Shown: positions 1 to 8,013 of the stretch, piece by piece
Position numbering within the stretch: position 1 is the stretch's first letter
Layout of the letters: each line of letters opens with the position of its first letter
Origin: Marispirochaeta aestuarii
Lineage (GTDB): Bacteria; Spirochaetota; Spirochaetia; JC444; Marispirochaetaceae
Reading direction: 5' to 3'
Length of the DNA: 64,000 nt
NCBI RefSeq assembly: GCF_002087085.1
Contig: NZ_MWQY01000002.1
Span: 186,001-250,000 of the forward strand
Position numbers and translations under genes: made by a program
Notes under the pieces: generated by a model
Seen by the model: only the letters and a program-made list of their open reading frames with translations
Told to the model about the DNA's origin: nothing
Database searches by the model: none

Positions 1-1028
1 GCAGGGGTGTCTTCCTCGGGGGAATAGATAAAGAAACCGGCCCACAGAAAGCGGCCTGCTTTCAGGAAATCCTCCACCTCCCGGCGGTGACGACGGGTCT
101 CCCCGGGAAAACCGAGAAGAATGGTGGTGCGAAAAACCGCTTCAGGAAGGAGTTTTCGGATCCGCGCAATAAGTTCAAGATAGGTGTCTGCAGTACCCCG
201 ACGTCCCATGCGCCGGAGAATATCCTCTGAGGCATGCTGGAAGGGAATGTCAAAGTAGGGCAGAATCCTTGAATCCGCCTTCATGACGGGCAGGATCTCC
301 TCAGGGAAGCGATCGGGGTGGATATAGAGAAGGCGCACCCAGAAATCCCCGGAAAGGGAGCTGATCCTCCGGAGCAGCTCAGGAAGCTCCTGAGCTCCCC
401 TGTCCCGGCCGAAGGAAGCCAGGTCCTGGGCGACGAGGTTTATTTCGAATATTCCTCTGGACAGAAGTTCCTCAATCTCCTCCAGGATGTCCTCAATCCG
501 CCGGCTGACAACCGGTCCCCGGATAAGGGGAATGGCGCAGTAACTGCAGCGGTTGTCACAGCCCTCGGCGATCTTTACGTAGGCCGTCCCCTTCGAGGAG
601 AGAAGAAGGTTCCGTCGGAGCTCTCTGGGGGCATCAGGGAGGACCAGTACCGGCCGGCCGTCCTCTTCCAGTTCCCCCAGCACTCTTATAACCGCCTGAA
701 GGTCCCGGTTGCCCGCGACGGCATCCGCTTCGGGAAGGGCCATGGTATGGGCATAACGCTGAGCGAGGCAGCCGGCAAGAACGATCTTCTTCTCGGGATA
801 CCGGGCCTTGAGCTCCATGGTAACGGAGATCGATTCCTCCTTTGCCGGCTGAATAAAGCCGCAGGAGTTGACAATAATGGCGTCCGCAGCGGACTGGTCC
901 TCCGTATACGCATACCCCTCATCTTCGAGGAGCCGGATAAGGTATTCCGCATCTACCTGGTTTTTTGCACAGCCCAGATTGACTATGGATACGGCATGTA
1001 TGGAGAAGGAGTTGTTATCGTGTGTCAT
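1..1028 (-). CDS. rimO: Ribosomal protein S12 methylthiotransferase RimO (partial)
   Basis: Radical SAM methylthiotransferase that would add a methylthio group to the conserved aspartate of ribosomal protein S12. Reading the minus strand from ATG at 1028 gives the family N-terminal segment with VNLGCAKNQVDAE, whose Cys starts the UPF0004 domain, then AGCLAQRY, and the radical SAM cluster motif CDNRCSYC near 550-570 followed by IPLIRGP. The frame stays open to base 1, so the C-terminal end, including the TRAM domain, lies outside the window. It sits 16 bp downstream of the rodZ-like gene and is probably the last visible gene of that operon. RimO is preferred over MiaB because of the NLGCAKNxVD and IPxIRGP signatures. 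Confidence 0.9.
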   Translation of the reverse strand, partial: MTHDNNSFSIHAVSIVNLGCAKNQVDAEYLIRLLEDEGYAYTEDQSAADAIIVNSCGFIQPAKEESISVTMELKARYPEKKIVLAGCLAQRYAHTMALPEADAVAGNRDLQAVIRVLGELEEDGRPVLVLPDAPRELRRNLLLSSKGTAYVKIAEGCDNRCSYCAIPLIRGPVVSRRIEDILEEIEELLSRGIFEINLVAQDLASFGRDRGAQELPELLRRISSLSGDFWVRLLYIHPDRFPEEILPVMKADSRILPYFDIPFQHASEDILRRMGRRGTADTYLELIARIRKLLPEAVFRTTILLGFPGETRRHRREVEDFLKAGRFLWAGFFIYSPEEDTP

Positions 1029-1044
1029 TAAGCCGGATTATCCC

Positions 1045-2139
1045 TCAGTACAGGGGGTAGAGAACCAGTTCGTACTCTCCGTCGGTGATCCGCCACTTCA
1101 GCAGCCGGGCTGTCACCTGTCCGGAGCGACCAAAGGAGACCTCTTCACCTTTTATTCGTCCCTGGACCGCCCCCCCGTTGGAAGCCCAGATCTTCAGGCT
1201 GTTGCTGAAATTGAGGCGCAGGACCTCATCCCGCTGAAAAAAGCGTTCCTGCCTGGGTTCGCCGTCGTATTCATAGCGGAACAGGCAGTTTCCCCGGAAG
1301 GATGCCGTCAGGGTTATTACCTCCGGAGAAGGCGCCCGGTACAGAACCTGGGGAGGAACCTCCCGGGAAGCCAGCTGAGTGGTCCCGACGGGAATATCCT
1401 CGGTTATTACTGCCGGCTGCTCAGGGCCTGTAACCGCCTTGTCCAGACGAAGAACCGTCGTGCCGGCAGCGGAATCTATGTCCCGCACCAGGAGATTCAG
1501 ATCATCCCGCCCGTCGCCGTTCAGATCGAGTCTCCGCTCTTCCCCGAGATTCAGGGAAGTCTCTTCTCCCGCCAGGGAAAGGCTCACCTGATCACCGGCT
1601 TCAAGCAGAGAAATGCTGTACTCCGGTCCAAGATCGGGGATTTCAATCCTGGTTCCCGTTTCAAAACGCTGTTCCACGATTTCATCTGTGAAAAGAAAAA
1701 GCGATTCATCCGCAGAAGCGGGAACTTCCCTGACCTGTTCCTGGGCTGCAGCTTCCCCGGCAGAGGAAGATACCGGCTTGTTCAGACGCGGAAAAAACAG
1801 AAACCCCGCGCCCACCGCAGCGAGAACAGTGAGCCCGATAAGGATTAGCAGGACCGGCGAGGGGCCCCGCTTTACCAGCAGCTCATCCATGGGGACCGGC
1901 TGTTCCTGAATCTTGAAATTCTTATACAGAGAGATCATCTCGTTAACATCGAGGCCCAGATAATCGCTGTAATTTCTCAGAAATCCGATCAAATACGGTT
2001 CACCGGGGAAGGCGGAAAAATCCTCCTGCTCCAGGGCCTCGAGATAACTCTTTGCGATGTTCGTATCCCGGCACACCTGGTCCAATGAGTAGCCTTCTTC
2101 CTGGCGCCGGCTCCGTAACTTTTCTCCTATGGATTCCAT
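1045..2139 (-). CDS. RodZ-like cell-shape protein
   Basis: A 364-residue bitopic membrane protein. Residues 1-70 form a Cro/C1-type helix-turn-helix of the RodZ kind (GEKLRSRRQEEGYSLDQV start, LGLDVNEMISLY end). A single membrane segment lies at about 95-116, and the remaining 245 residues are a predicted extracytoplasmic domain. In other bacteria RodZ links the MreB cytoskeleton to the cell-wall synthesis complex. The long C-terminal region has VEQRFETGTRIEI and repeated beta-type segments and resembles a DUF4115-type tail near its end. It lies between a LolA-like gene (6 bp upstream) and rimO. The HTH-TM architecture is clear; a true RodZ role is inferred. Confidence 0.75.
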   Translation of the reverse strand: MESIGEKLRSRRQEEGYSLDQVCRDTNIAKSYLEALEQEDFSAFPGEPYLIGFLRNYSDYLGLDVNEMISLYKNFKIQEQPVPMDELLVKRGPSPVLLILIGLTVLAAVGAGFLFFPRLNKPVSSSAGEAAAQEQVREVPASADESLFLFTDEIVEQRFETGTRIEIPDLGPEYSISLLEAGDQVSLSLAGEETSLNLGEERRLDLNGDGRDDLNLLVRDIDSAAGTTVLRLDKAVTGPEQPAVITEDIPVGTTQLASREVPPQVLYRAPSPEVITLTASFRGNCLFRYEYDGEPRQERFFQRDEVLRLNFSNSLKIWASNGGAVQGRIKGEEVSFGRSGQVTARLLKWRITDGEYELVLYPLY

Positions 2140-2145
2140 TCCTAC

Positions 2146-2850
2146 CTACTCATCGGGGAAGATAAAATTATCAATAACATACGATGACGAGGGACTCTCA
2201 TAGTCGAATCTCGCCTCGGGAATGTTCTGATTTGTTTTCAGATTTTCAAGATCTATCTGGATCTCATCGTAATCCTTGGTTATTCCGCTCAAGCGCCGGA
2301 TAAATCCGTTTTCGCCCACGGACATTTCAATCTGCCGAAACCCCTCGTCGGTGTTTTTCCAGACCAGATTAAGCTTTATTACCTGCTCCCTGGAATCGGC
2401 CTCCAGAGGAACATAACCGGGGGTTTCCTTGTAGGCGATACTGTAGCCCTGACGAAAAAGACGCAGCCCCTGGGCATCGCTGTCTGATCCGGAGAGTCTC
2501 TGATTGAGGGTAACACTCTGTTCCGGCAGATATACCGTAAGCAGGCTGCCGTCGGAGACAATAACCTGGTCCTCGGGTTCAGTAAAGTTGATCCGTATGC
2601 GATTGGGATTCTTGTAGTAGATAACCCCGGTCAGAACGCTGTCGGGCTGGGTGATGGTAATGTCCGCCTCGTAATCCTGAATAAACTCATACCTCTCGGA
2701 CATCTGGTCGAAAAACTGGGATGCCGTCAGGATTTCCTGGGAAAAGAGGGGAACGCCGCTGCCGCATAATCCGAGCACGACCATTACAACAGAGATATAT
2801 ATAAACCTGTTAATTCTTTTATTCGTCCGCATTAGAACCATCTTACTCAA
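2146..2850 (-). CDS. LolA-like outer-membrane lipoprotein carrier protein
   Basis: A 234-residue exported protein (228 if the in-frame ATG at 2832 is used) with a hydrophobic signal segment ending near GVPLFSQ. The mature part matches the LolA fold pattern: helix with FDQMSERYEFIQDYEADITI, then GVIYYKNPNRIRINF, DGSLLTVYLPEQ and a late EIQIDLENLKTNQNIPEARF segment. LolA proteins ferry lipoproteins across the periplasm. Spirochaetes often carry divergent LolA/LolB-like proteins, so substrate specificity is not certain. It lies between the TPR/zinc-ribbon gene and the rodZ-like gene in one minus-strand operon. Confidence 0.75.
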   Translation of the reverse strand: MSKMVLMRTNKRINRFIYISVVMVVLGLCGSGVPLFSQEILTASQFFDQMSERYEFIQDYEADITITQPDSVLTGVIYYKNPNRIRINFTEPEDQVIVSDGSLLTVYLPEQSVTLNQRLSGSDSDAQGLRLFRQGYSIAYKETPGYVPLEADSREQVIKLNLVWKNTDEGFRQIEMSVGENGFIRRLSGITKDYDEIQIDLENLKTNQNIPEARFDYESPSSSYVIDNFIFPDE

Positions 2851-2863
2851 GAGATACCATTTG

Positions 2864-5302
2864 TCAAGATTCTCCTATTTTCCGCAGAATAATCCTGCGC
2901 AGGGCCGGATCGTTGAGTTTCAGATACCCTCCGCATTCGCAGACAAAACGGGAATTCTCCAGTCGTTGGGAAGCACAGGAGACGCAATAGACCCGTCCGC
3001 ATTGTTCACACTTTCCCGCAGGGGCGTCGGGAGGGGGTTCGCCATGGAGACGCAGGGGGGGAACCGGATCATTGCTCTTTGCCTCCCGCCACTCTCTGCC
3101 GCAGGATGAACAGCAATAGCTGTCATAGGCGGCATCCTGGAATCTCTGTTTCAACAGCAGGAAGCGCCGGCCGGGTTCCGGCAGCGCCTTCTCCGCGGCC
3201 GTGATGGCTTCTTCCGCTTCGGGGAATTTTCGCCGGGTAATCAGGAGTTCGATCAGGTTTTCATGGGCCTCGGAAATCCCGGGTCGGATGCGTATGGCTT
3301 CGGTGTAGGCGGTTTCCGCCCTGAGAAACTCACTCTTCATCCAGGCGCAGTTGCCGATTCCCGTCATTGCGGCGGGATCTTCCGCCTCCTCGAGAACTTC
3401 CTGATACAGTTCCTCCGCCCGGCTGATCATATCCACTTTAAGACAGGCGGCGGCACAGTTCATACGATAATCCCTGTTCTCCGGCGCCATTCTGATTACC
3501 TTCTCATAGAGCCGGACAGCGCCGTCAAGATCGCCCCGGGAGACCAGCAGGTTTGCCCGCTGATTCAGAAGGGCATGGGATTTCCCGGCCCATGCTCCGA
3601 GGTTGTCCAGGTAAGCGATTCCGGCCTCCGGGCCCTCCTCCAGGCTAATCAGATAGGCCATGTTCGCCTGTATCTCCTCCTCTTCCGGGGCCGCGGCGAG
3701 AGCCGCGGACAGCAGCTCCCGTGCTCCGGACAGGTCCCCCTTCTGGGCCCGCAGGAGACCCGTCAGGTTAAGAGCCCACTGGTTACCCGGGGCCAGGGAC
3801 CGCGCTTTTTCCGCCTCATCCAGGGCATCCAGCCCCAGGGCATGCAGATTGTCGGCGAGTTTGAGCCAGTACAGGTAATAATCCGGCTCCGCCTGGGCCG
3901 CCTGAAACAGAAAATCAACTGCTTCATGACGCCTGCCTTTCATGGCAAGCAGTGTCCCGTGTAAAAAGAGGACCGAGCTCTCCTCATATCCTTCCCGGAT
4001 CAGGGCCTCGAAGATTTCTCCGGCTTTTTCATAATCCTCCCTTCCGAAAAGGACCTTGGCCTCCAGGGCGCGAAGCTCCGGACTGTCCCCGGCGAGTTCC
4101 CGTATGGCAGGGAGAATCCCTTCCAGGTCGAAATAGGCCTCTTCTGCAAAATAGAGTCCGGCGGCGGTCATGTAATCAGACAGGGCGGTCCCGGAATCCC
4201 CCATCCGCTCCCTGGCCCGGGCAGCGTTGACAAATAACAGAGGGATCCCGCTGTTTATCCCGCAGGCCCGCGTGTAGGCGTCCGCGGCGTTTTCCCAGTT
4301 CCCTACCCCGAACTCACCGTGGCCAAGAAGGTTCCAGATCATTTCGTCGTCGGGAAATTTCTCGACTTGCTCCCTCAGGTAATCCTTGAGCTCCAGAAAA
4401 CGGTTTTCCATGTACAGAAGGTTGGCCTTTTCCCTGACGGCCTGGAGATAATCAGGATCGATCTTCAGGCACTCCTCAATAGCTGTCAGGGCCTCGGGAA
4501 AGAGTCCGAGCTGAAGGCAGCATTCTGCGAAGAGGAAATACTCATCCCGTCCGGGGGCTCCCTGAGAGAAGGCCCTGCGCAGCTGTACAAGGGCGGCGGC
4601 AAAATGTCCTATTCCATGGAGAGACTCGGCAAGGGCGATGCGCCGAGGTCGCGGCGGGTCCTGTACCCGTGCCCAGCGGTAATATGCCGCTTCCACCTCG
4701 ATGGGAATTGAATTGAGATCAAGCTTTTCCAGGAGAAACTCTGCATGGTCTGATTCACCGTAATTCTGTCCGCCGAAGGCTATTCTGCCGCTGTGAAGAT
4801 TATCATCGGAAAACTCCCCTACCCACTCGCCGTTTATGGTGAACACAAAGGAATCGTCCCTGGCAATAAGCCCCAGGCGGAGAAGCCCTTTTTCCGGAAG
4901 AGGGGCCGGAGTCCAGGGTATGAGGGTCATGGGCGAATCGTTAAAAACCAGATCAAACCGGAAGTAGCCGTGATTGGAGACGAGAAAATAGTAGTAGCCT
5001 CCGTCCTCGATATACCGCAGAAGAAAACCCGCAGCAGAATAGCCGTTCCCGTCGGGAATACGTATGTCAGCTTCGAGGTACAAATCCCGGTAGCGATACA
5101 GGGGATCAGTGACCCAGGCAAAAACATTCTTCCGGGTCAATTGCAGTTGAAGAGCGCCCTTTTCCTGAGAAGCTTTATAGCCGTGCCCCTCTTCCCGGGG
5201 GGGAAAACGGCGGCGGCTGAGACGTGAAAACGATGTTTTCCATCGTTCTTCCACCAGATCATCAGGATCATGTTGCTGCTTTTTCCGAAGCCAGTTGAGC
5301 AT
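2864..5302 (-). CDS. TPR protein with N-terminal lectin-like and C-terminal zinc-ribbon domains
   Basis: An 812-residue protein with no signal peptide. Residues 20-200 are a beta-rich region (GYYYFLVSNHGYFRFDL, FTINGEWVGEF) resembling a concanavalin-like jelly roll. Residues 205-720 hold many TPR-type helices (LGHGEFGVGNWENAADAYTRA, AEELYQEVLEEAEDP). The C-terminal ~80 residues contain two or more CxxC pairs (CCSSCGREW, CEQCGRVYCVSCA, CECGG), so a zinc ribbon is likely. It is the first gene of the TPR-lolA-rodZ-rimO operon and divergent from pyrH. The combination suggests a scaffold. The function is unknown; I do not recognise a named family for the whole protein. Confidence 0.8.
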   Translation of the reverse strand: MLNWLRKKQQHDPDDLVEERWKTSFSRLSRRRFPPREEGHGYKASQEKGALQLQLTRKNVFAWVTDPLYRYRDLYLEADIRIPDGNGYSAAGFLLRYIEDGGYYYFLVSNHGYFRFDLVFNDSPMTLIPWTPAPLPEKGLLRLGLIARDDSFVFTINGEWVGEFSDDNLHSGRIAFGGQNYGESDHAEFLLEKLDLNSIPIEVEAAYYRWARVQDPPRPRRIALAESLHGIGHFAAALVQLRRAFSQGAPGRDEYFLFAECCLQLGLFPEALTAIEECLKIDPDYLQAVREKANLLYMENRFLELKDYLREQVEKFPDDEMIWNLLGHGEFGVGNWENAADAYTRACGINSGIPLLFVNAARARERMGDSGTALSDYMTAAGLYFAEEAYFDLEGILPAIRELAGDSPELRALEAKVLFGREDYEKAGEIFEALIREGYEESSVLFLHGTLLAMKGRRHEAVDFLFQAAQAEPDYYLYWLKLADNLHALGLDALDEAEKARSLAPGNQWALNLTGLLRAQKGDLSGARELLSAALAAAPEEEEIQANMAYLISLEEGPEAGIAYLDNLGAWAGKSHALLNQRANLLVSRGDLDGAVRLYEKVIRMAPENRDYRMNCAAACLKVDMISRAEELYQEVLEEAEDPAAMTGIGNCAWMKSEFLRAETAYTEAIRIRPGISEAHENLIELLITRRKFPEAEEAITAAEKALPEPGRRFLLLKQRFQDAAYDSYCCSSCGREWREAKSNDPVPPLRLHGEPPPDAPAGKCEQCGRVYCVSCASQRLENSRFVCECGGYLKLNDPALRRIILRKIGES

Positions 5303-5389
5303 TGCCTTAGTATACGGAAGGGCACCCCGTCAGTCCACACCCGCAGCAGGCTGCTTGCCATCCTCGAAGGCGACGGGTATAGTAATTTC

Positions 5390-6076
5390 ATGGTAAGCAT
5401 CATTTCACTCGGCGGCTCCATTGTCGCACCGGATACCCCGGATGTACCCTTTATTCAGCGATTTTCCGCCCTCGTCCGGGAGTACCTGGCAGAAAAGGAG
5501 GACCGCAGGATTATTCTCATAGTCGGAGGAGGCGGACCCGCCAGGGCTTATCAGCAGGCCTACAGAGACATAAGCGGGAAAACCCATTCGGAGGAGCAGG
5601 ACTGGATCGGCATCATGGCAACCAGGCTCAATGCCCAGCTGATACGGGGAGTATTCGCTGACCTGTGCCCGGACCCGGTAGTGACCGACCCGACGGCGGT
5701 CCGGGAGATGACCGGAAGGGTACTGGTCGCCGCAGGCTGGAAACCAGGCTTCTCCACTGATACCGACGCCGTCTACCTTGCTGAACAGTTCGGTGCCGAC
5801 AGGGTGATCAACCTTTCCAACATAGCCAAAGTCTATACCGATGATCCCAGAACAAATCCGGAGGCCGAACCCCTGGACAGGATCTCCTGGGAAGAGTTTC
5901 GAAGGATGATCGGCGACGAGTGGACTCCCGGCCGCAACGTGCCCTTTGATCCTGTGGCCACAAAAAAGGCGGCCGAACTCGGCCTCAGGGTGATATGCGC
6001 CGCCGGAAGGGACATTGAAAACCTTGCCCGGCTTCTGCGGGGAGAACGGTTCGAGGGAACCCTTATCGGCGAATAG
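5390..6076 (+). CDS. pyrH: UMP kinase, archaeal type
   Basis: Amino-acid-kinase-fold enzyme phosphorylating UMP to UDP. From ATG at 5390 the protein is 228 residues, beginning MVSIISLGGSIV, the usual start of the family; the open frame further upstream has no such match. Visible motifs are VGGGGPARAYQ, DWIGIMATRLNAQL, KPGFSTDTDAVYLAEQ and the Asn-rich NLSNIAKVYTDDP turn. These fit the archaeal subfamily of UMP kinase better than the E. coli type. The gene runs divergently from the TPR protein at 5302, and its end overlaps the convergent radical SAM gene by 14 bp. The ribosome-binding site is weak. Confidence 0.88.
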   Translation: MVSIISLGGSIVAPDTPDVPFIQRFSALVREYLAEKEDRRIILIVGGGGPARAYQQAYRDISGKTHSEEQDWIGIMATRLNAQLIRGVFADLCPDPVVTDPTAVREMTGRVLVAAGWKPGFSTDTDAVYLAEQFGADRVINLSNIAKVYTDDPRTNPEAEPLDRISWEEFRRMIGDEWTPGRNVPFDPVATKKAAELGLRVICAAGRDIENLARLLRGERFEGTLIGE

Positions 6077-7022
6077 CGCCCTTCCGGTAATGCCACAGGA
6101 CCCGGGAGTAGTCATCCGGAAAAGGATTCGACCGGGTGAAATCGGGCAGCCATTCCGCCGTGCCGGAGGGTTCCTGAAGGAAGCCCTCCTCGATTCCCGC
6201 TTCCGCGAGAGCATCCGAAAGAAGCTCGTACTCGAAGGCTGAGATCCCCCGCTCACATCCGGGATCCCGGGGATTCAGGTACTGGGTCATCAGCGAGAAG
6301 ATCCCCCGTGAACCGACATTCCGTCCATACCAGCGGATCACATCGAGACTCTCCTCAATATATTCAGGCAGCACCAGGTGACGGACTATAACCCCGCGTA
6401 CAAGGGTTTCGCCGTCATACGCGGTATCCCGGTCCTTCAGCATCACGGGCAGCACCTCACGGATGACATCAGGATAATCCCCCCGCCCTGTTTCTCGTAT
6501 CGCCAGAGTAGAGGAGAGGGTTTTGATGTCCGTCAGGAAAATATCGATCCAGGGCTTGAGCATATCAAGGGCAGAGGCAGACTCGAAGCCTGATGTATTC
6601 CACACCGTCGGGATTCCAAGTCCCCGGGAGCGGGCGATTTCCAGAGCATAAACAATGGAGGGGATAAACTGGGTAGCGGTAACGAAGTTAATGTTGGCAG
6701 CTCCCTCAGTCTCCAGATGAAGCATTATCTCCGCCAGCTCTTCGGCCGAAACGCCTCTGCCGGCCCCCTCCCGGCTCAGCTGCCAGTTCTGGCAGTCCCG
6801 GCAGCCCAGGGTGCAGCCGCTGAAAAAAAGAGCACCGGACCCCGCTCCGGCAACAAGGGGAGGCTCTTCTCCCCGGTGCAGGGTTGCACAGGCCAGCCTG
6901 ATTTCGGAGCTCTGCCCGCAGAAGCCGGTATGCCCTGTGGTCCTGTCGATACTGCAGACTCTGGGACACAGAGAACAGAGTCGATAACCGGCAGCCGGGA
7001 ATGATTGACTATAACTGTTCAT
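6063..7022 (-). CDS. PflA-like radical SAM protein
   Basis: A 319-residue radical SAM enzyme with the cluster motif CTLGCRDCQNWQ, preceded by an extra Cys-rich segment (CSLCPRVC, GFCGQ) that often binds a second cluster or zinc in PflA/YhcC-like proteins. The core continues with FVTATQFIPSIVYAL and DIFLTDIKTL. Related proteins are annotated as pyruvate-formate-lyase-activating-like or AmmeMemoRadiSam-associated radical SAM proteins; the substrate is not known. There is no adjacent formate lyase or glycyl-radical gene. It overlaps the convergent pyrH gene by 14 bp. Confidence 0.82.
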   Translation of the reverse strand: MNSYSQSFPAAGYRLCSLCPRVCSIDRTTGHTGFCGQSSEIRLACATLHRGEEPPLVAGAGSGALFFSGCTLGCRDCQNWQLSREGAGRGVSAEELAEIMLHLETEGAANINFVTATQFIPSIVYALEIARSRGLGIPTVWNTSGFESASALDMLKPWIDIFLTDIKTLSSTLAIRETGRGDYPDVIREVLPVMLKDRDTAYDGETLVRGVIVRHLVLPEYIEESLDVIRWYGRNVGSRGIFSLMTQYLNPRDPGCERGISAFEYELLSDALAEAGIEEGFLQEPSGTAEWLPDFTRSNPFPDDYSRVLWHYRKGAIRR

Positions 7023-7199
7023 CTTCTATAATCCTTGCTTACTGTTCGGAATCCTGGAGAAGAATAATGAATACGCGCCTGAGTTGCAGTTGTTTCCCGG
7101 GCACTTTCGCCTATCCGCCAATATTTATCGCTGAAACGGTCTCTGTCAACAGACAGGGCCCTCTTCGGAAAGAAAGCTCCGCAGCAAAGGTTTTTCAGT

Positions 7200-7529
7200 T
7201 CATTTGTTCAGATCACAGCAATCCAGGCGTTTGTTGCCGAAGGACTTCTTGTTGGCGGATATCATCCGGTCGAGAAAACGGGTCCACAGGTTCTTCCGCT
7301 GAGTCCCGGCAACGTCTATCGGATAGCCGATCTCTCTGAAAGTTGCACATACATCGTCCCAGCTTAACAGGTAGGGATCATATATTACCTCCGCCGATCC
7401 TATCGCGAGATTCTCTATTCTGAGCCCCTCCGAATCTGCGAGGCTGCTTTTAATCTTTTCGATACAGCGGTGACAGTGCATTCCCCGGATTATCACATCT
7501 GTTCTTGCTGATACATATCCGTTTTCCAT
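7200..7529 (-). CDS. Heavy-metal-associated (HMA) domain protein
   Basis: A 109-residue protein from ATG at 7529, chosen because AGGAGGAGCTC lies just in front. Residues 10-75 fit an HMA ferredoxin-like fold with the metal site GMHCHRC (CxxC with an intervening His) and the usual strand SAEVIYDPYLLSWDDVCATFREIGYP. The last ~30 residues are basic and end in a CC pair. It could be a copper chaperone or a regulator of metal transport; no P-type ATPase gene is near. It is divergent from the interrupted gene at 7714. Confidence 0.82.
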   Translation of the reverse strand: MENGYVSARTDVIIRGMHCHRCIEKIKSSLADSEGLRIENLAIGSAEVIYDPYLLSWDDVCATFREIGYPIDVAGTQRKNLWTRFLDRMISANKKSFGNKRLDCCDLNK

Positions 7530-7713
7530 GAGCTCCTCCTTTCTAATGCCAGCATGCAGGTATACCCAACAATTCTGCGGGTGGAGCAAATATGCATCCA
7601 CATCAATACCTGCCTATTTTACTAAAATATACCATGCCCGGGTAGGGTATCAAGGCCGCGGGGCCGGTTCTCACCCTGTTTTATCCTGCAGATTTTCAGG
7701 ATATACTGGCCAT

Positions 7714-8013
7714 ATGGGGGCTGCAGTATACAGAAAAGCCGCGACGTTGATGCTTGCCGCATGCTTTCCGGTTCTGGGGATAGATTTTCCCGATCAGAGC
7801 GATATCCCCTTCCGGGAGGAAGAGGTTTCCGCCATAAGCGGGAAAACTGCCCTACTCCCCCGTATATCCGGCAGCCTGAGTTATGAGAACGTCATTACCC
7901 GGGATGATACCCAGGTATTCAATCTGCGCTGCGGTATTTACGGAACCGCGGTTCAGTATGACACTATTGGTCTGGGATTTTTTTTCGATTCCATACTTCT
8001 GGCGGGTCCGGTA
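7714..8013 (+). pseudogene. Exported protein, 5' fragment, split by group II intron
   Basis: First 100 codons of an exported protein starting MGAAVYRKAATLMLAACF, a signal-peptide-like segment, followed by beta-type sequence (SGSLSYENVITRDDTQVFNLRCGIYG). The gene is interrupted after codon 100 by the intron at 8014-9912; the frame runs only three codons into the intron before a stop. Joining 8013 to 9913 gives LLAGPV-KGTETPA in one frame, 286 residues in all. The protein family was not recognised; alternating beta segments suggest a barrel or porin-like outer-membrane protein. The intron lies on the opposite strand, so this transcript cannot be repaired by splicing. Confidence 0.78.

Noticed and set aside
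318-1848. Plus-strand frames of 237 and 326 codons over the first genes
   Set aside because: The minus strand carries RimO and RodZ-like motifs.
7023-7199. Gene or regulatory RNA between the radical SAM and HMA genes
   Set aside because: No credible start, hairpin set or motif was seen.
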